A stretch of DNA of 64,000 bases from Panicum virgatum (taxonomy: Eukaryota > Streptophyta > Magnoliopsida > Poales > Poaceae). The first letter of the stretch is position 1; each line of letters starts with the position of its first letter. A program made the position numbers and the translations under genes. Under the pieces are notes generated by a model that searched no databases, was not told the DNA's origin, and saw only the letters and a list, made by a program, of their open reading frames with translations. Positions 43,046-56,757 of the stretch are shown piece by piece. The stretch is taken from positions 68,570,960 to 68,634,959 of the forward strand of contig NC_053147.1 in the NCBI RefSeq assembly GCF_016808335.1. Reading direction: 5' to 3'.

Positions 43046-44822
43046 TACGCTGTAGCATGCAACGGCTCGATATACCGCAGCGAATTTGTCAATGATGTCT
43101 CCAATTTGCATAAATTTTTCACGACTACATAATTTGTGTGCACGATCTATCACTTGCCTATACTGTCCGGCCTTGTACAAATGCACAACATGTCCACATG
43201 AACAGATCGAATTGGTACAAGAACATCTCTAGCATGCCGGTTAGGTGTTACCATGTTACTAATTTTATTATACTTAAATTTTTACTGAGAATGTTCAGCA
43301 GAATTAGGGACTTTTTCTTCTATTGTCCGATATTATAATATGATGAGAACTTTCTCCATTTGTGTTTTATTTCCCTTAATTCTAATTGGGTGGGGTATAA
43401 AGGAATTTGTGCTCTTCATATACCCATATGGCTGGGTATTAATTTTCAGTGATATACTTCTTATCTGTTTTGGTGAGAGATAGAAACAATTTTTAACAGG
43501 CATCTTTTGGAAAAACTTTCGAGTCCAAATTTTAAGAAAAATATAAATGGATAGAGCATGCAAGCATCTACCATCATGCAAAATTTGAGATGCAACTGAA
43601 ATTTGTACAATGAGAATTAAAAAAGAGAAATCAGCCTACGAATACTAGTGGGTTATGGGTCTGAGATGAACAGTTGAACCAGCAACTATTTTAAGTGCAA
43701 GTTTCTCTTTTTTTGTTTCTTCTTACATAATTTTTTGTTCTACCTCAAACTTTGCATAATGGTATAGGCTTACGTTCTCTATCTTTCATACTTTTGGATA
43801 AATTTTTATGCACAAATTTAAATGTAATTAAAGTTGGTAATACGTTAACATCCTAATAGACGGTAACACTAGATATGTTCTCGGTACTACCTTCCCATCA
43901 TCATCATACGTTAACATACTAAGGAAGTTCAAAAGAGCCGGGCACTCGCTTTTCATGACAAGGATATATATCGATGATGCCCCAATACAAGGCTAGCTAG
44001 CGGTGCTTGGACCCTAGTTCATGCCGAATCACAAGAGGCATCTGTCTTGCGACGCCGCCGCGATGGCGATCGTCGATGATTAGACGCATATAACAACAAT
44101 TAAGAATATAATCGATCACCAGCACCAGGCTGATCGTCCATCAGCAAGTCATGCTTCGTATATAGGTTCCTTCAATATAATCATCATCTGGAAAGCTCGC
44201 TCGCTCTTGGCCGTTTCCGGCGAACATCAGCGGCGGATCATGGCGACTGGATCCTCGATACCGCCGCCGGCCGCTTCCCTTTTGGCAGGATCGATCGAAT
44301 AAATGGATCGGATCGGATTATCGGATAAGCAAGCAAGTCACTAGTAGCTACTGGCTAGTGATTAACATTGATAATTTCAGCTTAGTTGTATATATTGTTG
44401 CCAGCTGCAAGGGTTCTAGAAGGTGGCTTGCTTGCAGAACTAGTCATGTCACTAGTGTGTAGCTCTATATGTGTCGACTGAGACGAGCACTGACGAAGCC
44501 ATCTTGCGGCATGCAAGTGCACCAATTGGCTAGTTGACGAATTCTTTAGGGGTCTCCGTCCATCCCTTGATTTTGATTCACTCTAGGTTTGTCTCTTTGC
44601 GTCGCCATGCTCGAGAGTTTAGAGCTCGTAGCATCTTATGTATGTATGTATACTATCTCCCTGCATCTGCCTAACTTGCTTGCTTCCAGGTTGCACAGCT
44701 AGCTTTTTGTTTATCATGTACCGTACTTGTATGATCGTCATCAGCACTGCTCCCACTAACTGAGACAGGGTCCAAATATGTCCCAACAAAAATTTGGCAG
44801 GCCCAAAGCATGTAGTATTCCC
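43046..44822. other. Intergenic sequence without recognised features
   Basis: AT-rich to 43900, then mixed. Short frames on both strands give no recognisable protein, and no repeat structure is obvious. Confidence 0.5.
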
Positions 44823-45093
44823 TAAGAGCAACCACAATGTTTGTCATAAGGTAGTCCATAAGTTTAAAATATTTGCTATCAGGTAGCTGGGACATTATGA
44901 GATTAGTCCATAAGGTAGTCCATAGCAAAAGGTATCTATAAACTTGTGGACTATCCATAAAAATTAAAAATCATTACCTTTCTTACTCCCTCCCCCAGGC
45001 TTGTAAAGAAAAAAAAAGAATTTTTTTAATCTCATATGAGGCCCACCTTACAGACTGCTTGTTGGATGAAACATTGTGAGGACAGCAACAGCT
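44823..45093. mobile_element. MITE-like element with CACAATG ends
   Basis: The left end TAAGAGCAACCACAATG and the right end CATTGTGAGGACAGCAACAG are imperfect inverted repeats around an AT-rich interior with repeated ggtagtccata words. No clear target duplication. The minus-strand frame across its left half is non-coding. Confidence 0.45.
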
Positions 45094-45982
<889 letters not shown>

Positions 45983-46749
45983 ATACAAGGTAGTACTATG
46001 CCATACTGTGTACTATATTTATTTTTGCTGATTATATTGTCTAGCTAAGCTCAAACCATCGTTATTTACAATGCACAAGCAAGCATCGTCCCTGAAACTG
46101 ACGAGGAGATAGAACTTGGCGGCTGCTGGTAAATTATATTAACATTTGTGGCGAACAGAATTACTAACATATATACACGCCAGTAAAAAAAAAGACATTC
46201 GTGTACGTCCATGGATGAGAATGGCCGCTGAATTTTCGAAGAAACGATCGAGGACCACATCAAAAAAAAAATCTCTGTACGACGAAAGTGCAGCGACGAA
46301 AGCATCGACGCGTAGCTCTCGTGCGGATGGATCCTCTCGGTGCGGTGAAAATTAAAAGAGCACGCGCGCACGGTAAATGTAAATCATTAGCTGCGCCACA
46401 CACATAGCCATCAAATAATTCAAATTAATTCTTGGCCTCCGGAGGCACCTACGACCTCTGAAGCAGCATGTGCGTGCATGTATCAATCGATGGAAAGGCC
46501 GGCCATTCGACGATTCTTATGACTACCGACGACGACGACAGCGACGTGGAGGAAGGGAAGCCATGAATGGCCCGTCGCCGTCCTTGTGGACGAAACGACT
46601 GTGACGGAACCGCCAAATTAAAACTCTAATTAAGCGTAATGGCCGTCATTTGAACACATCAGGCTCATTAGCTTAATGGCTTAATTTGGCGATCCTTTCG
46701 CAACCCACGTCCCGATCGAAACATCACCGATAGTCCCACGCGAAGGTGG
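45983..46749. other. Intergenic sequence without recognised features
   Basis: No coding sequence recognised. It contains the left copy of a 25-bp direct repeat (46569-46593) whose partner is at 49325-49349. Confidence 0.45.
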
Positions 46750-49318
46750 GCGCAGATGGTACAAGCACGACACATAATTGAATATACAACAAATATACAT
46801 AGAACTTGACCTTAAGTTTTACAAACCGAGTTTGAATAAATACATAATTCACAAACTTTTCAATACTGAAATCCTGGTTCGTCTAGAGGAACGGGGCCTA
46901 CAGCTACCAAAAGTGAGCCCTAGAGAGATCCCTAACTAGACGTCCGGCTCCACGACCACCCATCCCTCTGCATCCCGGCGGATGAACTTGGCGCAGCAGG
47001 GACAGAAGTCTACGTCTGCGTGCCCTGAAATAATGTTGGCAACAAACCCTGAGTATTCTAATACTCAGCAAGGCTTACCCGACCAGTGGGTATAACTTAG
47101 CCCACATAGCTAGACATGCAAGGCTTTTGGCTGGTGGTTATTTTGCAGAAAAAGCAACTAAAGTAATTCCTTACTTTCATTATTTTAGCTTCAGATTCTA
47201 TAAAAATTAACTCTCATCTCATATTCGCGAAGACCTACTATAGCAATCATGGTGATGCAAGCAAAATAATTTGGTGAGCTCAATATTTTATATAAACATT
47301 CCTAACTCATATTCTACATTTTTGCTACGGTGTGACAAAGAGACCAAGGCCCTCATAACCGCGAGACACGGCGAATCGATCCGATTTAACCTTGCAAGGT
47401 GGACCTAACCAACACGGCACGTATTTGCCCCGTCGGACTATACATACCAACCATTCCCCTCCCCGCCTCGAACTACAGGAACCAGCCCAACGACATATGG
47501 TCAGCCGAGCTCAACGTGAGACCACCAAAAGTAAACACATGCATCACAATTCTCCGCGACTACTCGACTCGCCCCAGGAGTTGGGTGCGGGTTCCTGTAC
47601 TTTCGAAGCAAGGCAGTACTCGGCTTACCGGTTTCGACTACCTCCTACTCCCGGCATGTGGTTAGTACAGTTCAATCCCCGATCAGCACTGCCACATCCA
47701 CCGGTCCTTAATCGACACAGACGGGGCTAAGACAACCAGGAACCCTGTCCTGCTGCCATACCTATCCATCATCCCCGCCCGGTCTCACATTTCCATGTTC
47801 ATTTCAAAACCAATCTCACATACTGAATCATATAAAGATAATAACGTATCTCGCGAGTAACCGGAAATTACTCGACCCCTAACATTCTACATCTCGCGAG
47901 TGCAGGAGACCACTCGTCTTCTACCGGTAACGCTAAGCTTAGCACAACTATCGTCCTATACATGCTAGTATAACTCCGGGAATCCTATGAATCATGCAAC
48001 TAGGGTTCCAAACAATTCCTGAACTTAATGCACAAGTAGTAGAAACATACATAGGTGTCTTAATTTAAAATACTAGGATGTGCACCGGGGCTTGCCTTGC
48101 GCCTGCTGCTCAACACTGGGGCCAGACGGGCCTTGGGCCGGGTGCTCACACCTCTCCTCTTGGGCTTGCGTCGTTTGCTCTTGTGGTGCCGCGATCGCCT
48201 CAAAGACGGCTCCCTCAGATGCGGATGCTACACGTATGCATATGTATTAAATGAGTGCAGCCCAAGAATTGTAACTAGTTTACTTTAACTGAATACCCTG
48301 CGGACTGTCCGCGCCCGAGTGGCGGACTGTCCGCCGCACTATCCTACCAACCCAGCAGAGGCAACAACGTCTCTGGAACTTTTTCCCATTTTACCTGCGG
48401 ACTGTCCGGCCACCCCTGGCGGACCGTCCGCAGTTCAAGTACTCAACCCACCAGAGACGAAAACGTCTCTGGACAATTTCCTAGACTCTACTGCGGACTG
48501 TCCGCGCCCTAGTAGCGGACCGTCCGTAGTTCACCCCTGCGAACCTCCAGAGACGACATCGTCTCTGGAACAAATTTGAGCCTCAATGGCGGACCGTCCG
48601 CTCCCCGATAGCGGACTGTCCGCAGTCAATCTTGCAAAAACAACCAGAGGCAACATCGTCTCTGGACAAAACTAACCTGACCTGCGGACCGTCCGCGCCC
48701 CCCCAGGCGGACCGTCCGCGATAACTAATTCCTGACCCTCGCCCTAGGCGGCAGCAAGGGCGGCGGCGACGGCGGAGGCCGTGCTCCGGCGCCGGCGACA
48801 CGCCATGGAAGGGGAAAAAGGCTGGGAAGCATAAGAAACTCACCACGAATCCATTCCCGCAGTCGGTTCGAGTGGAGGGCGACCGGAGAGGCGGATCGGC
48901 GGTGGAGCAAGCTTCAAGCACCCCCAATGGTGTCCGGCGGTGGTGGAAAGATTCCAGCCGGGGATAAGCCGGTTTAGGGGTTTGGGAAGGTGGAGGAGGT
49001 GACGAGGAAGGTTCCTGCGCGAGGAATCGAGGTCTGGTGGACGGAGGAGGGAGATCGAAGCAAGGGGCGACGATGGCGCGGGAGCTCGAGCTCCGCTCGG
49101 CTCTGGAAGGAAAGAGGAAGAAGAGAGGATTGACGAGTGGGTCCCACGCCCATCCAGATAAATATCTGGGCGACGCCTCGCGGACTGTCCGCCGTCACCT
49201 CGCGGACTGTCCGCGTGGTGGTTGTTACAACGACGGAGACAGCGGATCGGAGGAGAGGACGGCACGCCGGGCAGCGGGCGAACCAAAGCAACGTGTCGCC
49301 GGCCGGCGACGTGGTTGA
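46750..49318 (-). repeat. Unclassified repeat, possibly LTR or LTR-retrotransposon fragment
   Basis: Base composition and content differ from the flanks. The right third, read on the minus strand, looks like an LTR R-U5 leader: pyrimidine-rich and GC-rich, with a splice-donor-like GTGAGTTTC near 48843. It is preceded by paired GCGGACNGTCCGC palindromes. The left part (46750-48290) contains phrases such as tctcgcgagtaaccggaaattactcg but no coding sequence I recognise. Neither terminal duplications nor a second LTR were found. Confidence 0.4.
48297..48720. repeat. Second array of paired GCGGAC(T/C)GTCCGC palindromes
   Basis: Ten copies in five pairs, 21-25 bp apart within a pair, one pair per about 95 bp. 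Inverted CCAGAGRC...GTCTCTGG blocks lie between the pairs. A further pair occurs at about 49180 and 49201. It is the complement-strand counterpart of the array at 19348-19872. Confidence 0.88.
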
Positions 49319-49349
49319 ACCTGCGGCCCGTCGCCTTCCTTGTGGACGA

Positions 49350-50514
49350 GAAATGAAGCAGCTACAGGCAACAATGGCGAGCGACGGCGAGAGCGAGTGA
49401 TCTGTTTAACGTCGTATGTACTATGTACTGGCTAGCTGATCGAACAGGGCACACCAAACAGCGACCAAACTGAAGCATTTAATTTGCATATGATGATGAT
49501 GATGAGTACGTAGCGATCCATGGCGCAGCATTTAATTCGAGGGAGGGCAGGCAGAGATTAGGTAATAGGTGTAGTGTTCACTCGATCTTCTGGGAAAATG
49601 ACGAGAAAAGAAAAAGGAAGAAGAAAGAGATAGGTAAACTCACTCCGAGGGTAAAATTATATAAAACTTGAAATCAAAATAAGGGTAAAAAAAGAATCAA
49701 TAATATCATGTACCCTACAAGAATTAAATAGTATTTAGGTCCGCTTATTTTTGTTACATGGGTAACAAATAAAAAGGAGATCGACACTTTATTTGATTAT
49801 TACATATAGTTATCGCATCAGGCTCCACATAATTGTTTGAAAAATGATACGTCCACCTCACTTTTGCTACTATGGTACTAATGCTAGTACTAACACCACT
49901 GTATGAAAAAAACATACAGTGGCCTACTATACCTACTCCCTCTGCTCCGAAATATAAGTTATTTTAATTTTTCTGTATTTATACATAGATAGGATAGGAA
50001 ATATTATGAATTCAGAAAATTTAAAATGACCTTTATATTCGAAAAAGAGGAATTAATGAAGTAGATCTTAATAACGCGGGCGGTGACATGCATGCACGTC
50101 GCGGTCGTGGGAGGGATCTTGGGCGCGCCCCGATTCTACTTAGCTGTTGCGACATGCCGCATTGGCGCTAAGCACTTGTACTTATTATATATACATATAA
50201 TCTTTATTTGTTAATTAGCCGCATCTGACGTGAAGTACATCAACTTCACTTGCCTAATCACGACTGAGTAACAAGAGATGGTTGTATATGGATCGCCTAT
50301 CTTATAGACGAGGGCGCAATTATCGATGCGGGCCGGGGTTATACACATGTGGCTCCGTACGTATCCGCCTGACGATCTAATACTAATATACTATATATGA
50401 TTCTACTATACTATGTGTTTATTTTCTCTGATGCATGGCTTGCTGTCTGCTTTTCGCACGGCCACGGCACATGCATCTGGGCATCTAACTAGCTATTCCC
50501 ATGGCCAGCGCGAC
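49350..50514. other. Intergenic sequence with a Stowaway-like fragment
   Basis: At about 49932-50062, ctactccctctgctccgaaatataagttatttt matches the typical end of grass Stowaway MITEs, but the second end is not intact. Otherwise no gene is recognised. Confidence 0.45.
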
Positions 50515-50681
50515 CAGGGGCGGATCCACGAGGGGGGCTAGGGGGGCTCCAGCCCCCCTAAGCTCCCCTAATTACACGTAAAACACTGTAGCAATATCTT
50601 CAAATCATCATTAAATCTTCACACAAATCAACATTTCTATTGTTTCAGCCTCCCTTCTCTCCAATTCTGCATCCGCCACTG
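50515..50681. mobile_element. Short hAT MITE (167 bp) upstream of phytoene synthase
   Basis: The ends CAGGGGCGGATCCA and (complement of the right end) CAGTGGCGGATGCA are flanked by perfect 8-bp duplications AGCGCGAC (50507-50514 and 50682-50689). It lies about 580 bp before the phytoene synthase start codon. Confidence 0.93.
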
Positions 50682-51133
50682 AGCGCGACCATATTATCTC
50701 GAGAGCTAATCACTACTATTTTTTTCAAACAATATCTCTACTATTTTCTAAAAGCAAACGTGTACGTTAATGTGAAATTTCTTGGTCCAAACAAACAAAC
50801 AAACCAACCCCTCGGTAGAATACGAAAGCTAGCGAAAAAGGACATTGTGACAATTAGATTCATCTCGTATGAATCAGTTAGACTGTGTAATTAGTTATTT
50901 TTTCAACTACATTTAATGCTCCATGCATGTGTTCGAAAACTTGATGTGACATGCACTGTGCAAAAAAAATTGGAAACTAAACGCTGCCTCAGGCAAGGGA
51001 AAAGGTGTCTTTTGAAAAAAAACAAGGAAAAAGGTGGGAAAAAAACCTCGGCACTTTCCAGTGGTACCACGTTGAGAGGCCCGTGATGGGTCCACGTCGG
51101 CCTCCGAATCAACGGACCAAACGGCTCCCAACC

Positions 51134-51141
51134 ATTTAAAA
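51134..51141 (+). promoter_or_regulatory. Probable TATA box of phytoene synthase
   Basis: ATTTAAAA lies about 125 bp before the start codon, followed by a GC-rich leader. The stretch from 50690 to here shows no gene. Confidence 0.5.
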
Positions 51142-51260
51142 CCAGCCCGAGAGAGCAGAGGCCGACCCACCCACGAGCCCAACACCAACACACTTCCCGG
51201 CCCCGCGCCTCCCACCCAACCCATCCGCCACCGCCGCCCGACTCCTCCCTCCTCGCCGGA

Positions 51261-54200
51261 ATGGCGGTCTGGGCCGCGCACCACGCCAGCTGCAGGCCCC
51301 ACCAACCGTCCTCCTCCTCCTCGTCCCAGCGCCCGCGCCGGGTCGCCCGCCTCCTCCCGCTCCCGCTCCCGACCAGGCGGGGCGGCGCCTCCCTCGCGAG
51401 GCCGCGCGCGAGCCTCGCCGCCGCGGCGCCCGTGGCGAGGACGGCGTCGGAGGAGGCCGTCTACGAGGTCGTGCTGCGGCAGGCGGCGCTCGTGGAGGGC
51501 GCCGTCGCGAGCAAGGGCGCGGCGGCGGCGGCGGGGCGGCGGCGGCGGCGGCAGCAGCAGCGCCCGCGCTGGGCGGAGGAGAAGGAGGACGAGGGGCTCC
51601 GCGGGTGGGGCCTCCTCGGCGACGCCTACGACCGATGCGGCGAGGTCTGCGCCGAGTACGCCAAGACCTTCTACCTCGGTCAGTCACTCAGTGCTCGCCG
51701 ATCCGCCTCTTCCACTTCTGTAATTAATTAATCAATTCTCGCCTATGCGTAGTACGCTTACTAGTTAACTAATGGTGTTGGTGTTGGTGTGGAGCCATTA
51801 GATTCCGTTGCCCTAGCCACCGTCGTAGTTGCGATTCCGGCTAGTGCGATTGAGGGAATGCTTTCTAATTATTCATAGTATCATCAGCTTTTAGCTGGAT
51901 AGTACCTACTTGTGTCATATATACTCCAAAGTCCTAACTGCGGGTCAAATCTAGTCCAAACAGCGATCAGTGCTCCAAACCTCTGCATAACAGCCCTGAA
52001 CATTTGAGGCTGCATTTGAACGTTAATGATTGTTAGAAAATTTGTCTTTTTTGTAACTGCAAGTGTAAGATGAATTTGATCGTGGAAATTTATATGTAGA
52101 TGGGGTAGACCGAGATGTACATCCATGATTTTTTTCAGAATTTTTTGAAGACCTTTTTAGTTTGATTGCACGGTGATTTCACCAGTTCCGTGATTGCACC
52201 AGATTTTCCACATTTGAGCTCCCTATAAAATTAGGAAGATGCCCCCCCACTGTCCCTAGCCGGTTCCACAGCCCACATGAGGGACGCTCTCCCGGGTTTC
52301 GACAACTGGACAAGTTATTACGATATTCGGAACCCCGCCGCGCCGACCTCGGTAGGTGAGAAGACGGTGCACGTGGGGGCCATCTATCTCAAGGAATGAA
52401 CAATCGCAACGATTGTGTGTTTTTATATTTTCGGCCATACGTAGACTTACGGTGGACTGAACGGCAGCTGATTGCTTGCTTCAATGAGTTCAATGATCAG
52501 GCCTGGGAGTGATTGGTGGGGTTTGGGTAGGGGTGGTAATGGGCCATGTCCCTAATGGCCTCTTCACAGCCCAATAAAGCCCTTAAAATTTTTAGTTCAA
52601 AAATACATATGTTTAGAGCCCGGCCCTTTTAGGGCCCGATCCTTAGATTTTTTAGTTCAAAATGTTGGGCCCTTTACCACCCCTAGGTTTGGGTGATCAA
52701 TCTGGAGGCGCAGGGGCTTGATTTGATCCATTTAGTTTTCTACCTTTTTTCAAAGCATCTTGGATATCTGACCTGACAAGTTAATACGTGGTGATTTTTC
52801 TATTGCCTTGACCATATGGGCCTATGAGCACCAGTAGCTTCATCATTAATACTCAGATTTGATATCATCTGTTTCAGGCACACAGCTTATGACTCCTGAA
52901 AGGCGCAAAGCTGTCTGGGCAATCTATGGTAAGTCGTGGAGTTACTTATTCCAGTCAGTTTTGGAAACTAACCTTCTCATCCTTGTTTGTGAAAGGCACA
53001 CAGGTTTCTCATGTGTTTTTGTCCCCTTCAATTTTGCAGTATGGTGCAGAAGAACTGACGAACTAGTGGATGGTCCTAACGCGTCTTACATTACACCAAC
53101 TGCTCTTGATCGGTGGGAGAAGCGGCTAGAAGATCTTTTCGAAGGTCGTCCGTATGATATGTACGATGCAGCCCTCGCAGACACTGTGCCAAAGTTTCCG
53201 GTAGATATCCAGGTAAATCAGCCAACTGATGAATTTGGCGCGACATGTCTTGAAGTTCTAATAGTAAATTTAGCAATTACTGCAATTTACTGATTGTTCT
53301 GCAACCTCACAATTTTTTTTTCTATTCACAGCCATTCAAAGATATGATTGAAGGGATGAGGCTTGACTTGTGGAAGTCCAGATACAGGACCTTTGATGAG
53401 CTCTACCTCTACTGCTACTACGTCGCCGGCACAGTTGGCCTCATGACAGTTCCTGTGATGGGCATCGCCCCAGACTCAAAGGCCTCTACTGAGAGTGTGT
53501 ACAATGCTGCACTGGCTCTTGGCATCGCTAACCAGCTGACGAATATTCTCAGAGATGTAGGCGAAGAGTAAGTGCCAACTTTATCCAACACTAAGCATAT
53601 AATTGTATTTTGGATCAGTGCCAGGCCTTCATCTGTTTCACACGGCACCTGGTAATTTTTATATCAAACACTTATGCGATATTATCTATGGCAGAGTACA
53701 GTATTTAAAATGCAAGTAGGTGCACTGTATTTTACTCTGCCTAATTGTCAGCAAGGAACATGTTAACTTGTCGCTGTTCAGTATTATTTTTCTTCTTTTT
53801 CTTGATTGTGATGTAGTGTGTTTGTTGTTATGGATGGAATTCCAGTGCAAGGAGAGGGAGAATATACCTTCCACTGGACGAGCTTGCACAGGCAGGTCTG
53901 AACGAAGATGACATTTTCAGAGGGAAAGTGACTGATAAGTGGAGGAGGTTCATGAAGGGCCAGATTCAGCGTGCCAGGTTGTTCTTCGATGAGGCTGAGA
54001 AGGGTGTGGCCCATCTAGATTCTGCGAGCAGATGGCCGGTATGTGAGCCTCGAAATTCTGCATTTAACTATGCCTACAATTTGAATCTCCAGGAAAACTG
54101 CTGTTTCTATTAACTGGCTCCGATTCGCTCACCCTTGGCACAATTCTGCTGTTGCAGGTCCTCGCGTCTCTCTGGTTGTACAGGCAGATCCTTGATGCCA

Positions 54201-54307
54201 TCGAGGCGAACGACTACAACAACTTCACCAAGCGCGCCTACGTAGGCAAGGCGAAGAAGCTGCTGTCGCTACCGGCCGCTTACGCAAGAGCTGCTGTTGG
54301 GTCATGA
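51261..54307 (+). CDS. PSY2: Phytoene synthase, plastid (PSY2-like)
   Basis: Six exons: 51261-51678, 52878-52928, 53040-53212, 53332-53567, 53846-54038 and 54158-54307. Together they give 1221 bases, 406 residues, all with GT-AG introns. The enzyme joins two geranylgeranyl diphosphates head to head into phytoene, the first committed carotenoid step, at plastid membranes. Both Mg-diphosphate-binding motifs are intact: DELVD at residues 163-167 and DVGED at 289-293. [13 protein letters not shown] and [10 protein letters not shown] are further hallmarks. The Ser/Arg/Ala-rich N-terminus without acidic residues is a chloroplast transit peptide, poorly conserved as expected. The short C-terminus ([17 protein letters not shown]) and the length favour the grass PSY2 paralogue over PSY1 or PSY3. 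The ATG at 51261 is the first in the transcript region. Confidence 0.96.
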
Positions 54308-55273
54308 TGCGTCTGTAGATCAGATATTCATTTTTTGTTTTTCTTCTTCTCTCAGCTTGGTGTTCCCTTTTTTTTCCTTCATCTTTGGGAGATCTGTTGG
54401 GTGTTGTATATAATCAGTTTCAGCTGCCTGCATGGCATAAGCCTGTCTGTCACACACAATTTTTAGCCTAGGGAACTCATTCCAGGTCCCTCAATACTCA
54501 GCTCTTGTCACGACACAGAATGGAAAGAAAGTTAGAATTCAAGAAGCATTATTAGTTGTGGATAACTGTTCTCCCTGCGCCATTTCTCTTCAGAGTCCAG
54601 GCTCAAATACTTTTCAGGTGCTGTTATTCTGTGTTGGGGGTAAATCAGACAGCCTTAATCTTGCATTGTTGAATGACAGACGACTGTGCTAACCTGCTAC
54701 TGACATTTTAAACAAGTTTTAGTTCGTGGCGACTGGTGTGAAGCTGGTGCTCTCTGAAATGTGAAGACATGAGAGCCGCAACTGTTTGTGGTCCGGTGCA
54801 TATGACTGGTGGTGTGCTGCTTGTGCTGGTTTTACCTGTGGTGAGTCTGTAGATTATAGTTGGTTTTACCTGTGGTGAGTCTGTAGATTATAGTGGCCGG
54901 TAACTATGGGAATGGGAGTGTGCACGCGCGGCAAGTGGCATATCAGACACTACTGCGCCTGTGGCTGGGAGAGAGGCCTCGTCCTAAGCCACATCGTCCT
55001 GTGATACACACCGGTTTGAGTTGGCTGGCCTGGCTTGCAGGATGAAAGATGGTAGGAAAGCTTCAACCCTTTTTTTCTTCGGTACTTCCTCCATTCCAAA
55101 TTATAACTCATTCCAAGAATTTTGGAGAGTAAAATTTTTTTAAGTTTAAATAAATTTATATAACAAGATAATAACATTTATGATACCAATTAAGAACCAT
55201 TAGATTCTTTATTAGCTATATTTTCATAGTGTATCTAATTGATGTCAAAAATCTTTATGTTTCTCTCTATAAT
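54308..55273. other. Phytoene synthase 3' region and Stowaway-like fragment
   Basis: The 3' untranslated region probably ends within about 250 bp of the stop. A 35-bp stretch (gttttacctgtggtgagtctgtagattatag) is repeated in tandem at about 54829-54894. From about 55083, acttcctccattccaaattataa is the end of a Stowaway-like MITE, truncated by the LTR at 55274. Confidence 0.55.
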
Positions 55274-55461
55274 TGTCGGGTGCCACAATTAGGGACACCC
55301 TAATTGGGGTACTAAGACCACTTTCGAAAACGCAAACACATGTTAAGGCAACTGGGCCCACGAAGGCCCCCGGCCTCCTTCCAAATCCGGAAGAAAGGAA
55401 AGGACTCAAAGAAGCCCAGCATGTGGCCCATTCGCACCCCTCTCAGGCCCACCGAACAATC

Positions 55462-55680
55462 TCCGCCTCGCTCGAGGGTAGCGGATCTACCCTCGAGCGG
55501 GTCACTCATCTCCGCCTCGCTCGAGGGCTCCCCCCGGGACCCTCGACAGCGTAAACACATCTCCGCCTCGCTCGAGGACAGCGGACCTGCCCTCGAGCAG
55601 GTGGCCAATCTCCGCCTCGCTCATGGACTGCGGACCTGCCCTCGAGCGGGTGGCCAATCTCCGCCTCGCTCGAGGCCCTC
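55462..55680. repeat. Tandem CTCGAG-containing repeats in LTR U3
   Basis: Five units of about 45-55 bp share atctccgcctcgctcgagg and, a short distance on, the inverted ccctcgagc. The CTCGAG palindromes are spaced regularly upstream of the TATA box, which suggests an enhancer-like array. Confidence 0.8.
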
Positions 55681-56315
55681 TCTCGGCACAAGGGACAAAC
55701 GGCCCCGCCGCCCAACCGACCGCCGTACGAAGGCATTAAAAGCCAGCCACTCCACCACGGCTCAAAGGGCGGGCGGCGTCAGACTGCCACTCCCGCAGTG
55801 GATGTGACCGGCGCCCCATTCGCTGACCCCGGTCACCGCTCTGCCACCCCAGTCGCTGTAGCAGTACTGTGGGCATTCAATGCGGCACAAGGCAAGTTGG
55901 CGCCGCCCCCGTTACTGTTCTGCCGACATCCACCGTCCGGACCCATCTCCCGCTGGGGAAGGGGTCCGACGATGTCACGTGTCCTTCCGAGAGGGGCACT
56001 CAGCACGCACGGGCGAGACCCCGGACCTCCCCCTCGTGGGGTCCGGGACTTCCACGCGCTCCCGGACCTTCTAATGTGCACGCCCGCACTCCGGCCAGGG
56101 GGTCCGGGACCGTCCCACGCCATTACTACCGCTGGTACACTGCAGGACGGCCGCCGCCATCTCCACGGGACCAAGGACGAAAATCCAGGATGACAGCAAC
56201 GTGCGCCGCCTTCCCACAGTACACTTCCTACAGTGTTCAACCACTGTACCCGCGATTCAGGGGAAAACGACGACTTCCGCGCCCCTACACTCATGTACAC
56301 CGCCCCTCCTTACAA

Positions 56316-56324
56316 CTATAAAAG
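56316..56324 (+). promoter_or_regulatory. LTR TATA box
   Basis: CTATAAAAG in the 3' half of the LTR is followed by GGAGAGGGTGGGC; transcription would start about 30 bp downstream, at the U3/R border. Confidence 0.7.
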
Positions 56325-56693
56325 GAGAGGGTGGGCTTCCTTTTTGTGGAGGCTGACTGATCTCTCCAATCCAAGGTTGGAAGCAGGTTCTCTGATTTTC
56401 CCACAGAGAACTCTCAGCACTACTGAGCACACACCTCAACCGACTCCACTTCTAGTAGAGACTTGGGAGCTTTCCTCCCTCTCTCGCCTCGCTTGTATCC
56501 CCTACTGCAAGCACCCTGGGTGCAAGATAATACAGTGCCCTCGCACACCCCCTTTGCTGGACGTACGGCCCCGCGGCCGGAACCAGGATAAACCGTGCGT
56601 TATTGTGATTGCCTCTTGCATCATCATCTGGGACGAGGAAACACGCAGCATTTACTAGTTGGGATCCAGGCCCCCGGGTCGGGACACCGACAG

Positions 56694-56713
56694 TTGGCGC
56701 GCCAGGTAGGGGG
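56694..56713 (+). other. Primer binding site
   Basis: TTGGCGCGCCAGGTAGGGGG begins one base after the LTR end and is identical to the site of the other Gypsy element. The tRNA was not identified. Confidence 0.88.
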
Positions 56714-56757
56714 ATCTGCGTGACATTTTCTCTCTTTCTCCCATTTGATCTCCAGGA

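Larger units (their letters stand above)
55274..56692 (+). repeat. 5' LTR of the plus-strand Gypsy element
   Basis: It runs TGTCGGGTGCC to ACACCGACA, 1419 bp, and is followed at once by the primer binding site. The five bases before it are ATAAT, the presumed target duplication. Confidence 0.93.

Noticed and set aside
44671..44958. Minus-strand frame of 95 codons
   Set aside because: Lies across a MITE-like repeat and matches no protein family I know.
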